Assembly: GCA_002842465.1 (NCBI GenBank)
Contig: PHDA01000003.1
Coordinates: 1 to 64,000, forward strand
Source of the DNA: Bacteroidetes bacterium HGW-Bacteroidetes-7
GTDB taxonomy: Bacteria; Bacteroidota; Bacteroidia; Bacteroidales; UBA932
Direction of reading: 5' to 3'
DNA: 64,000 bases
Part shown: in pieces, positions 6,431 through 13,179 of the stretch
Layout of the letters: each line of letters begins with the position of its first letter
Position numbering within the stretch: the stretch's first letter is position 1
Notes under the pieces: model-generated
Database searches by the model: none
The model's input: only the letters and a program-made list of their open reading frames with translations
Told to the model about the DNA's origin: nothing
Position numbers and translations under genes: made by a program

Positions 6431-7606
6431 ATGAAATCAGGTATTATCACATTGGCACAATTATCAAGTACAGGGGAGCCTGTCTATACTGGGCCTGTTT
6501 CAAGCAGCATTCTTGCAGATAATTTCACTAATTACAATACTTTCAGCTTTAATAGCATTTCAAGTAATGAAATTGAGGTAATATTGCCCAGCAAAAGCGA
6601 TATTTTTAACAAATTTGGATTTTCAAATGTTATCAAAAATATTCATATTCTCATTCCTTACGATACTGAAGGATCAATTGTAATAAAGGGGGTTAACGAA
6701 GGAATTATTGTTGATGCGAATAATACAGTATTAGGGAAAGGGGATTACGGATCAATTCCATTAAGCGCCTCAAATTATATAATTTTAGAATACGATTCAG
6801 GGTCATATACTGTTAAGCCAACTATTAAACAAAATCTGAAATCACAAATTGATAACACGGACCTAGCAGCAGTAACCATTGAAAGCGACGAAAGTATTTA
6901 TTCGTCAGATGATATCATAACAGGTTCTGTCCCCGATAACATCAGTAGCCTACAAGCTTTATTTATAAATAAAAAGCAACAAGGATACTACGAAACTAGG
7001 CAGCGGACAGATACTTATTACTCATATTCAGAATGGGAGTATGCAGGATCTCCACAGCCGGCAAGTTTTTATTTTGTTTGGAATGAAGAGTCACAACTAG
7101 AAGAACTTCATCATATTGAAGTCATTGTTTCGTGGCCAGAATTTGTTCCTAATCAATTTTCGGTTAATTATGGAGTTCTGGCAACTGTTGAAGGTGCTGA
7201 AACAAACATTGCTTTTGAAGCCGTAAAAGGGAAAATCAAGGCAACTTCCGGGGGTGTCGTAAGCTGGGATACCGACTATATCGGTCAGGCATATACAGCT
7301 GTAATCGAAGATAAAATACACTTGACAAACTGCTTTTTATTTACAAGCATCAGCGCATCTTCAGTAATTGTCCGGCTGCCTTCAGCTTCAATTATTAATG
7401 CAAAAACAACTCTTCCAGTATCGTTCATTATTCACATAACTATTTCCCACTCTACGAATAATTCAATCAGGTTAACAAGTGTGGTAAATGGACAAATAGT
7501 CAATAATAATGGATCAGATGTGCCATATATTGATTTATCAAAATGTGATTCACTAATGCTGAATTATACAAATGGTAAGTATTATATATTATCAATTTTA
7601 CAGTAA
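6431..7606 (+). CDS. Fibre-like protein with duplicated domain
   Basis: This 391-residue protein is rich in Ser, Asn, Ile and Thr and predicted to be nearly all beta, with no signal peptide. The N-terminal section (about 34-125) and the C-terminal section (about 296-391) look homologous to each other. Each has an F-x-F-x-SIS start, then an I-x-V-x-LPS strand, an I-x-I-x-I-P/S strand, an asparagine-rich G-x-IV-x-N hairpin and a closing L-x-Y-x-x-G-x-Y strand. Repeated beta domains of this sort are typical of phage fibres and base-plate decorations. The gene directly follows the gp10-like gene. No enzymatic motif is seen. A role as virion decoration or adhesin is inference. Confidence 0.5.
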   Translation: MKSGIITLAQLSSTGEPVYTGPVSSSILADNFTNYNTFSFNSISSNEIEVILPSKSDIFNKFGFSNVIKNIHILIPYDTEGSIVIKGVNEGIIVDANNTVLGKGDYGSIPLSASNYIILEYDSGSYTVKPTIKQNLKSQIDNTDLAAVTIESDESIYSSDDIITGSVPDNISSLQALFINKKQQGYYETRQRTDTYYSYSEWEYAGSPQPASFYFVWNEESQLEELHHIEVIVSWPEFVPNQFSVNYGVLATVEGAETNIAFEAVKGKIKATSGGVVSWDTDYIGQAYTAVIEDKIHLTNCFLFTSISASSVIVRLPSASIINAKTTLPVSFIIHITISHSTNNSIRLTSVVNGQIVNNNGSDVPYIDLSKCDSLMLNYTNGKYYILSILQ

Positions 7607-7741
7607 GTAATTACTAAGGTTCAAACCGGTAATGAGTTATAACTATATACTGATTGCCAAGATTAAAGCAGAATAATCATTATAACTTGCACCAAAATGC
7701 AACAAAAACAGAAGTTTCACATTTTTTAACAAAAAACTTTT
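7607..7741. other. Intergenic stretch with inverted arm-type site
   Basis: TTGCACCA at 7687-7694 is the reverse complement of the TGGTGCAA core found paired at both ends of the element. No terminator or strong TAnnTTTG box is evident. The site may be a further integrase/excisionase site or chance (an 8-mer). Confidence 0.25.
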
Positions 7742-8575
7742 ATGAGTAGAATTTTGAAAACAACATCGAGTGAAAAGATATTGATTCACTTTGATAAAGA
7801 AGCAGCAGAGCGAAAGGCTGAATTAATCCATGCATGTGCTGGTCAGCTTAATCATGTGTTAGCTGAATTCGGAAAGCTAAATGAAAAGGCAAAAATCAAC
7901 TCCATTGAAGAACTGAAAACATTTTTTGGGAACCAATCGGGTACAGGTCTATGTAGGCCAGCAAAAGATGCAATAAAAGCCCTTTTCATTGAAAAACTCA
8001 TTCCGGGAGGTACAATCAACGGATTGCCGGTTAGATCTGATTTTATTCAGATACCTGATTTGTCAGGAGTGTTCCGGGCTGTTGAGAAGTGCCACCCTCA
8101 AGTGGCCCTTTACCTAAATGAAGGTGATTTTGAGCTCAAGGATTGTCTGGTTACAGTTGTTGAGAGTGTTGAAGATCGGGCAAAAGAATACTTTTCAATT
8201 TACGCGGAGACTGATGCAGAGATTCAGAGACTTGAAGCAGCTAAAGACCTGATATTAGCAGTGAATAACATATGCAACTTGCTGCCGGAGAATCCTTACC
8301 TTAAATCAAAAATAAATTTACTCGGTGAGTTTTCTTCAATTATTGAAATTGATGATAACGGCAAGTTTGAGGTTAATCCATTCTTTGTCAAGCAAGGAAC
8401 TGTTGTTAATCCGTACATTTCTGAATCATTTGGGACTGTTGCCAATAATGTGTCAGCAGAGAATGGTAATCAGTTTTGTAATGAATATCTTACTAATTTG
8501 ATGAAAGAAGCAGATTTTGATACCTCTGAAGATAATGAAAGGGGAGAGATTTCTGAAGAATATTTTTTAATTTAA
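7742..8575 (+). CDS. Unknown 277-residue element protein
   Basis: No family is recognised. The protein is largely helical, with likely coiled segments near residues 15-55 (EAAERKAELIHACAGQLNHV) and 150-180, no signal peptide and no membrane segment. It ends in a run of acidic residues (DTSEDNERGEISEE). A gap of 135 bases separates it from the fibre-like gene, so it may have its own promoter. Without catalytic motifs it could be a structural, scaffolding-like or regulatory protein of the element. Confidence 0.6.
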   Translation: MSRILKTTSSEKILIHFDKEAAERKAELIHACAGQLNHVLAEFGKLNEKAKINSIEELKTFFGNQSGTGLCRPAKDAIKALFIEKLIPGGTINGLPVRSDFIQIPDLSGVFRAVEKCHPQVALYLNEGDFELKDCLVTVVESVEDRAKEYFSIYAETDAEIQRLEAAKDLILAVNNICNLLPENPYLKSKINLLGEFSSIIEIDDNGKFEVNPFFVKQGTVVNPYISESFGTVANNVSAENGNQFCNEYLTNLMKEADFDTSEDNERGEISEEYFLI

Positions 8576-8749
8576 TTATGAACCTAACAGAACATGATTA
8601 AGATTCAAGGATGCATGGAGTGAAGTGTATCACTGTAGTACATTAATGTATTGAAAAACAGTACAAAAGTAATAAAAAAATTAAAATACAATATTGGTTT
8701 TTAAATTTCTTTGGCCCAATTTTGCTCCTGTAATTAAAAAAAATCGATT
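8576..8749. other. AT-rich intergenic stretch in the element
   Basis: I see no gene, clear promoter or strong hairpin in these 174 bases. A short imperfect inverted region (GTACATTAATGTATTG, about 8637-8652) is present. The rest is A/T-rich. Confidence 0.3.
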
Positions 8750-8959
8750 ATGAAAAAGACAAAAAAACTATCTTGGGAAGAAGCAAATGAAGCAATTCGT
8801 CAAATTCATAGGGATCATGACAATAAATTGCTTGTTGATTTATGCAGAGAAGCAGCCGATAAAGGCGCAAAAGAAGCGCTTGAAGTGATGAATGATTCTT
8901 TCAGCGACGAAGGATCAATAAAGGCGCATGGTTATCCAATAGGAATAAAAATTCAATAA
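8750..8959 (+). CDS. Unknown 69-residue protein
   Basis: This is a small hydrophilic protein with a basic N-terminus (MKKTKKLSWEEANEAI) and a helical body. No domain is recognised. It starts with ATG and is followed 10 bases later by another small gene, so the two are probably co-transcribed. Small paired unknowns near the right end are typical of phage-like elements, where they can be regulators or anti-host peptides. The sequence alone gives no function. Confidence 0.5.
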   Translation: MKKTKKLSWEEANEAIRQIHRDHDNKLLVDLCREAADKGAKEALEVMNDSFSDEGSIKAHGYPIGIKIQ

Positions 8960-8969
8960 TAAAGCAGCT

Positions 8970-9212
8970 ATGAAAGCAAACGATGAAATGGTTATCAGTC
9001 AGATCGATTCAATTCTAACTGATTTTTCTGCAAAGGGTGTTAAAGAAAAATTAGACTTTTCTTTCACTCAAGTACTTCACATGTCAGACGGAATGCTTGG
9101 TTCTGACTTGGCTGAAATGTTTGAACTATTTGGCCGGATATCAGATATATTTCAAATTAGAAGAGAGGCAGTTGAACAATTTTTTACTGATAATCAAGTT
9201 GCACACGATTAG
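8970..9212 (+). CDS. Unknown 80-residue protein
   Basis: This acidic, helical protein (MVISQIDSILTDFSAKG; LGSDLAEMFELFGRISDIFQ) has no recognised domain, signal peptide or membrane helix. It lies 10 bases after the preceding small gene, an operon-like arrangement that could also suit a two-gene antidote system, although neither product looks like a known toxin. A promoter-like box for a possible small RNA begins 22 bases after its stop. Confidence 0.5.
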   Translation: MKANDEMVISQIDSILTDFSAKGVKEKLDFSFTQVLHMSDGMLGSDLAEMFELFGRISDIFQIRREAVEQFFTDNQVAHD

Positions 9213-9248
9213 ATGAAATATGTTTTTATGATATTAACTTTGTAATGC

Positions 9249-9325
9249 GATTAAACAGATCGCTTATTCAAAATGCGGAAGTTTGCCCTTAATTTGCAAG
9301 GCCCGACAGAATGTGGGGCCTTGTT
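9249..9325 (+). ncRNA. Candidate small RNA of the element
   Basis: TAACTTTG at 9235-9242 matches the -7 consensus, so transcription should start near 9249, and a strong terminator ends at about 9325. There is no open frame of useful length between them. A transcript of about 75-80 nt would have a possible 5' hairpin (GCGAT/ATCGC, 9247-9263) and the terminator stem at 9297-9323. No family is recognised. It is either a short regulatory RNA or a leader/attenuator for the next gene. Confidence 0.35.
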
Positions 9326-9327
9326 TA
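9297..9327 (+). terminator. Rho-independent terminator
   Basis: CAAGGCCC (9297-9304) pairs perfectly with GGGCCTTG (9316-9323) across an 11-base loop, followed by TTTA. It ends the candidate small RNA and separates it from the next promoter. Confidence 0.65.
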
Positions 9328-9358
9328 TTGTAGAAAATCATTGTTTTGCATAACTTTG
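9328..9358 (+). promoter_or_regulatory. Promoter for the last gene of the element
   Basis: TTG at 9328-9330 and TAACTTTG at 9351-9358 are 20 bases apart, a good Bacteroidota promoter. The ATG at 9392 follows after a leader of about 27 bases. Confidence 0.6.
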
Positions 9359-9391
9359 TAGAGCTGCATTAGTTAAATCATTCAATCAATC

Positions 9392-9748
9392 ATGTCGGTT
9401 ACCATAAATAAGTATGATATGTTTCGCTTTTACAGGGGTGAAGAGATCAATCCTTTTGACAAAGAAAAACAAAACGCACAGCATCAGTTCTGGTTTTATG
9501 AATCAGTTTTTGAAAGGGAATTTCTCAAGAATGACAGCTCTGACTGGTACTCATTTTTTTCCATGCATGATTTGCAAAAAGATTTTTTGCAAATCCTGTC
9601 TGAATCTGATTATGAAAGGCCAACACAAGGCAAGAAAAAACAGGTATTTGAATTGTGGTTAACTTACCTGTTTAAATACAAGCTTTACCCTGAATATGGG
9701 GGAGAAAACAAAGACGAAAAGGTGTATTACTCTTTTGAATTGAACTAA
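9392..9748 (+). CDS. Unknown 118-residue protein at the right end
   Basis: No family is recognised. The protein is soluble and very rich in aromatic residues (MFRFYRGEEINPFDKE; HQFWFYESVFEREF; SDWYSFFSMHDL; FELWLTYLFKYKLYPEYGG), with no signal peptide or membrane segment. It has its own good promoter just after a terminator, so it is expressed independently of the rest, possibly also in the integrated state. Genes in this position beside attR are often cargo. A second open frame overlapping its first two thirds (9414-9662) was judged a shadow because it lacks its own signals. Confidence 0.6.
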   Translation: MSVTINKYDMFRFYRGEEINPFDKEKQNAQHQFWFYESVFEREFLKNDSSDWYSFFSMHDLQKDFLQILSESDYERPTQGKKKQVFELWLTYLFKYKLYPEYGGENKDEKVYYSFELN

Positions 9749-9760
9749 AGATCATTCTAT

Positions 9761-9780
9761 CTGGTGCAATTCTGGTGCAA
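9761..9780 (+). repeat. Paired direct repeats, candidate integrase arm sites (right)
   Basis: CTGGTGCAA occurs at 9761-9769 and 9772-9780, 57 bases inside attR. The same 9-mer is paired at 636-654 near attL. The spacing is 11 bases here and 10 on the left. The same orientation at both ends is consistent with arm-type sites bound by the integrase in the intasome. Confidence 0.5.
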
Positions 9781-9785
9781 GGGCC

Positions 9786-9820
9786 AAATAAAAAACCTGT
9801 AAACGATTAATTTACAGGTT
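9786..9820 (-). terminator. Element-borne terminator for tRNA-Leu
   Basis: On the minus strand AACCTGTAAA pairs with TTTACAGGTT (plus coordinates 9811-9820 and 9794-9803) around a 7-base loop, followed by a T-rich tract (complement of 9786-9793). It lies 18 bases beyond the tRNA 3' end and replaces the terminator now stranded at 436-469. Confidence 0.7.
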
Positions 9821-9836
9821 GATTTAGTTTTAAAAG

Positions 9837-9851
9837 GTACCCGGAGCCGGG
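9837..9851. repeat. Right attachment site (attR core) in tRNA-Leu
   Basis: The 15-bp GTACCCGGAGCCGGG, identical to 471-485, includes the last 14 bases of the tRNA-Leu gene plus one base beyond. Integration therefore leaves the tRNA intact. Confidence 0.85.
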
Positions 9852-9921
9852 ATCGAACCGGCACAGCCTTGCAGCTACTGGTGTTTGAGACCAGCGCGTC
9901 TACCGATTCCGCCATCCGGGC
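9838..9921 (-). tRNA. tRNA-Leu (CAA)
   Basis: This 84-nt cloverleaf read on the minus strand has acceptor stem GCCCGGA with UCCGGGU, a D-arm (GGCGGAATCGGTAGACGC), anticodon stem CTGGT/ACCAG with loop CTCAAAC (anticodon CAA), a long class II variable arm and T-arm GCCGG/CCGGC with loop TTCGATC. The discriminator is A, followed by CC but not a full CCA. Its 3' end is the integration target of the element at 471-9851. Confidence 0.95.
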
Positions 9922-9948
9922 AAATAAGTGTTCGGTAAACAGGGAGTG

Positions 9949-9956
9949 CAAAAATA
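9949..9956 (-). promoter_or_regulatory. -7 box for tRNA-Leu
   Basis: CAAAAATA on the plus strand is TATTTTTG on the minus strand, matching TAnnTTTG, 28 bases before the tRNA 5' end. Confidence 0.45.
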
Positions 9957-9963
9957 GCTAATA

Positions 9964-10024
9964 TTTTTTTAAAAACAAGAACCTGTGCAGCAGAAAGTCA
10001 AAGCTTACCGGTGCACAGGTCTTG
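9964..10024 (-). terminator. Terminator of the M16 protease gene
   Basis: ACCTGTGCA (9981-9989) and TGCACAGGT (10012-10020) form a 9-bp stem with a 22-base loop. On the minus strand the stem is followed by a T-rich tract (complement of 9964-9980). It lies 25 bases after the protease stop. Confidence 0.5.
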
Positions 10025-10048
10025 ATTATTGTTTTTGAACGGATTCCG

Positions 10049-12859
10049 TTATAATTTTATCAGGATTGGTTTGCCAAGTCCTAGTTTTTCAAGAGGCTTA
10101 AGCTGGGTACGGGCGTCACCTACAACAATAAATACCATTTCGTTGGTGTTAAAGTTTTTGGTAATTACCTCAACAGCTTGCTCAAGAGTCATTTCGTTGA
10201 GCATCTTCTCCTGATTTTTCACGTAGTCAAACGGCATGTTGTACTGCGAAACATTGTAAAGAACTCTCACTAATGCACCAAGGGTCTCAAACGAAGAGGC
10301 CATTGCACGGGTCAGAGAGTTTTTGGTGTCGGCAAGCATCTCTTCGTTAAATGTGCTCTTGTAGTTACCAATAAGGTCGTTGAAGATTGCAACTGCTTCG
10401 GCAGTGGTTGTTGCCTGAACGCTTGACGATGCGGTAAAGTTGTTGTAGAACTTACCGGTCTCAAAGGTCGAAGATGCACCGTATGTGAAACCTCTCTGCA
10501 GACGTAGTACATCAAACAGCATACCTTGAGATCCCGATCCAAGTCTGTAGTTGGTAACCAGCCAAGGGTAGAAAGCAGCATTACCGAAATCCATTGCCGG
10601 TTTGCTTACATATATCATTGACTGTGGTGAACCAGGGTTGTCAACAAAGTATATCTGACCTGTTTTGGCAGGAACTCCCTGCACAGGCTCAGGAACAACA
10701 ACATCAAGAGGAGCCCAGTTATTTGCCAGAGAGGCTAGAGCCGCTTCACACTTAGCAAGGTCAATTGCACCTGCAATATTCATTGTGGCAATCGAAGGAG
10801 AGAAGCTGGCAGTGTAAAATGCCTTAATATCGTCAATTGTAATATTGTCTATACTTTCAGGAGTTCCAAGATGCGATACTGCAAATGTTCCGTCTTGTCC
10901 ATAAAGAAGGAGGTCACGAGTTTTGCGGGCAATGCTTCTTGGGTCGGCAGAGGCCTGGCGGAGGGCCATTTTTGCCTCCTGTTTAACCCTTGCAAATGCC
11001 TGTTCGTCAAATCTAGGTTTGAGAATCATCTCTTCGGTAAGAGCAACAACATCTTTAAAATTCTTTGAAAGAGCGGTACCGCTAATTTCCATTCCCTCAA
11101 TGTCTGAAGAAATTGAAATTCTTGCTCCAAGAAGACCCATTGCGCTCTCAAGCTCCTCAGCTGTTTTAAGTGCAGTACCTTCGTTCATAAGGCGGGCATT
11201 CAAATATGCAAGGCCTTTTTTACCGGCAGGGTCAAGAAGTGAACCTCCTTTAAGACTGATTGTGAATTGAATAACAGGGAGCTCGCTATGGGTAATTCCA
11301 TAAACCTCCATTCCATTTGAAAGTTTTGACTTCCAGATTGAAGGGATATTAATAGAAGGGGTGTTAGGCAGGTATTCTGGTTCAACCGAACGGTCGATTG
11401 CCGAAGGTGTTCTCTCATATTCGTCATCAACAATTTTGCCTCCCTGTGATTTGAGTTGCTGATCCTCTACCTTCTCAATGGTCACCTCGCCCATTCTTGA
11501 GTCTGCTACTGCAAGGGTGGTTTGTCCCTGAGGCACAACACTTAATACCAGGTGGTTCTGACCTTTGAAATACTTCTCATAAACAGCCTTTACCTCCTCC
11601 GGAGTTACCTTCATGAACCTTTCAAGTTCTTCAAGCGATTTCACAGGTGAACCGCCAAATTCGTAATCCCTGGCCATCATAAGGGCTTTGCCCATTACGC
11701 TGCTAAGACGATTGTACAGGTTAACCTCCTGCATAACTTTAATTTTCTGGAGCTCCTGCTCATTAACGCCTTCAGATTCAAATCTTGCAAAGGCTTCTTC
11801 AACAGCAGCATATACATCATTAAGGTTTACGCCATCAAACGCTCTTACAGATATCTGAGCCTGTCCTGCAATCTCTCTTGACATACTGAATGCGTTTACC
11901 ATTGGGGCAAGTCTCTTCTCCTCAACTATAACTTTGTAAAGAGGAGATGTTTTACTGCCTGCAAAAAGTGAAGCAAATGCCGATAGGGCATAAGAATCCG
12001 GATGATATTGCTCAACTGTAGGGTAGGTGATATTGATTTGCGGAAGCTTTGCGTATGCATCTTCCCACATTACATTTTTTGTGCTCTCAAGTACTGCAGG
12101 TGCAGGCTGAGGTTTTTCAACTGTGTTTCCTGCAGGAATCTCTGCAAAATATTTGTTGATAAGCTCTTTTGCCAATTTTACATCAAAGTCACCGGTAAGA
12201 ACCAAAGTTGCATTGTTTGGTACATAGTAGGTGTGGTAGAACTCTTTAACATCGTCAAGAGTGGCATTGCGGAGGTCTTCAATCTCACCGATTGTAGTCC
12301 AGCTGTAAGGGTGTCCTGCAGGGAACAGCTCTTTGGCAATGATAATGCTTGACTGGCCGTATGGCTGACTGTCGTAGTTTTGACGTTTTTCGTTTGAAAC
12401 TATGTCAATTTCTCTTTCAAGTCCGCTTTGGGTTACTGTATTGATAAAGTATCCCATTCTGTCGGCCTCCATCCATAGGATTTTTTCCAGGGCGTCGCGA
12501 GGAACAGCTTCATAGTAGTTTGTACCATCGGCATTTGTAGAGCCGTTAAAGGTTCCACCCATTTTGGCTATCCTTTGGAAAAATGCATTTCTTGGGAGGT
12601 TCTCAGACCTCTGAAAAAGCATATGCTCAAAAAAGTGAGCGAAGCCGGTTCTTCCCGGTTTCTCTCTTCCTGAACCCACATGGTATTGGATTGCAAGGGC
12701 TACAATAGGGTCCGAAAGGTCCTGATGTAACACAACCTTGAGACCGTTGTCAAGGGTGTATTTTTCAAAGGCGATATTAACGCCTGCCTCTTTTGGTGTA
12801 CATGAGTACAGAACAAGAAGAATTACCGGCAGCAAAAGTGTGCGGAATAAATTTTTCAT
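10049..12859 (-). CDS. M16 family zinc protease, double-length lipoprotein
   Basis: This 936-residue protein carries two tandem M16 (pitrilysin/insulinase) units. The first has the inverted zinc motif HFFEH (HxxEH) near residue 80 with the downstream Glu in ATLDDVKEFYHTYYVPNNATL. The second unit (from about residue 510) lacks HxxEH and should be the inactive partner half. The N-terminus is a lipoprotein signal (LLVLYSCTPK), so the enzyme sits in the periplasm or on the outer membrane. It probably degrades peptides or oligopeptide fragments, like PqqL/YmxG-type proteins. It is transcribed alone on the minus strand toward tRNA-Leu, with a terminator in between. The substrate cannot be told from sequence. 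Confidence 0.92.
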   Translation of the reverse strand: MKNLFRTLLLPVILLVLYSCTPKEAGVNIAFEKYTLDNGLKVVLHQDLSDPIVALAIQYHVGSGREKPGRTGFAHFFEHMLFQRSENLPRNAFFQRIAKMGGTFNGSTNADGTNYYEAVPRDALEKILWMEADRMGYFINTVTQSGLEREIDIVSNEKRQNYDSQPYGQSSIIIAKELFPAGHPYSWTTIGEIEDLRNATLDDVKEFYHTYYVPNNATLVLTGDFDVKLAKELINKYFAEIPAGNTVEKPQPAPAVLESTKNVMWEDAYAKLPQINITYPTVEQYHPDSYALSAFASLFAGSKTSPLYKVIVEEKRLAPMVNAFSMSREIAGQAQISVRAFDGVNLNDVYAAVEEAFARFESEGVNEQELQKIKVMQEVNLYNRLSSVMGKALMMARDYEFGGSPVKSLEELERFMKVTPEEVKAVYEKYFKGQNHLVLSVVPQGQTTLAVADSRMGEVTIEKVEDQQLKSQGGKIVDDEYERTPSAIDRSVEPEYLPNTPSINIPSIWKSKLSNGMEVYGITHSELPVIQFTISLKGGSLLDPAGKKGLAYLNARLMNEGTALKTAEELESAMGLLGARISISSDIEGMEISGTALSKNFKDVVALTEEMILKPRFDEQAFARVKQEAKMALRQASADPRSIARKTRDLLLYGQDGTFAVSHLGTPESIDNITIDDIKAFYTASFSPSIATMNIAGAIDLAKCEAALASLANNWAPLDVVVPEPVQGVPAKTGQIYFVDNPGSPQSMIYVSKPAMDFGNAAFYPWLVTNYRLGSGSQGMLFDVLRLQRGFTYGASSTFETGKFYNNFTASSSVQATTTAEAVAIFNDLIGNYKSTFNEEMLADTKNSLTRAMASSFETLGALVRVLYNVSQYNMPFDYVKNQEKMLNEMTLEQAVEVITKNFNTNEMVFIVVGDARTQLKPLEKLGLGKPILIKL

Positions 12860-12953
12860 AGATTTTTGATTAGGTTTTTTATTTAGGATTATATAATTAG
12901 ACGCATTTTACAGCAAAAAGTTAAAATTTGGACAAAAGAATAAAGTTAAATAT

Positions 12954-12987
12954 TTTGGATGATATATAAAGATTTCATTTACCTTTG
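12954..12987 (+). promoter_or_regulatory. Promoter of the B12 uptake operon
   Basis: TTTG (12954-12957) and TACCTTTG (12980-12987) are 22 bases apart. Transcription would start near 12994, exactly at the beginning of the riboswitch. Confidence 0.6.
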
Positions 12988-12990
12988 TTC

Positions 12991-13135
12991 CGTTCAAAGT
13001 TAAGGGAACTCCGTGAGAACCGGAGACAGTACCCGCTGCTGTGATGCTTACCCGAACGGGTTGTCCGCAATCAGAACCACTGCCTGAAAAGGCGGGAAGG
13101 TGACGGACATAAAAGCTAAGTCAGAAGACCTGCTT
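12991..13135 (+). ncRNA. Cobalamin riboswitch
   Basis: This 145-nt leader has the landmarks of the adenosylcobalamin riboswitch in order: GTTAAGGGAACTCCGTG (P3 side), GAACCGGAGACAGTACCCGC, the GCTGTGAT core, GAACCACTG, the GGCGGGAAGG/GACGGAC block, and the B12 box AAGTCAGAAGACCTGC (13118-13133). It precedes a BtuB-like receptor by about 45 bases. High cobalamin should lower expression of the downstream receptor and lipoprotein. No clear intrinsic terminator follows, so control of translation initiation is more likely than termination. Confidence 0.95.
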
Positions 13136-13179
13136 AGAATATTATTATTAACGATCGAACTTTCGGGAGATAGGGCGCG

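Larger units (their letters stand above)
471..9851. mobile_element. Integrated satellite-like element in tRNA-Leu
   Basis: The element is bounded by the 15-bp repeat and carries a tyrosine recombinase beside attL. The gene order is integrase, divergent unknown gene, two excisionase-like HTH proteins, winged-helix protein, replication protein, unknown, TerS-like, gp10-like, fibre-like, unknowns, small RNA candidate, unknown, attR. It is visibly more AT-rich than the chromosome to its right. No large terminase, portal, major capsid, tail tube, lysin or relaxase is encoded, so it cannot form particles or conjugate alone. Integrase plus replication plus a terminase-small-like gene in under 10 kb is the usual size and logic of phage-inducible chromosomal islands. 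A prophage deleted for its structural genes would look similar, but both att sites are intact and the small genes appear uninterrupted, which favours a functional satellite. Confidence 0.75.

Noticed and set aside
9414-9662. Second frame of 82 residues overlapping the last element gene
   Set aside because: The 118-residue frame at 9392 has a good promoter, ATG and end; the overlapping frame is Cys/Phe/Lys-rich without signals of its own.
471-9851. Conjugative or mobilisable element
   Set aside because: No relaxase, coupling protein or oriT-like region was found; the gene content is phage-like.
10871-11270. Open frames on the plus strand inside the M16 protease gene
   Set aside because: They are antisense to a well-supported large gene and lack start signals.
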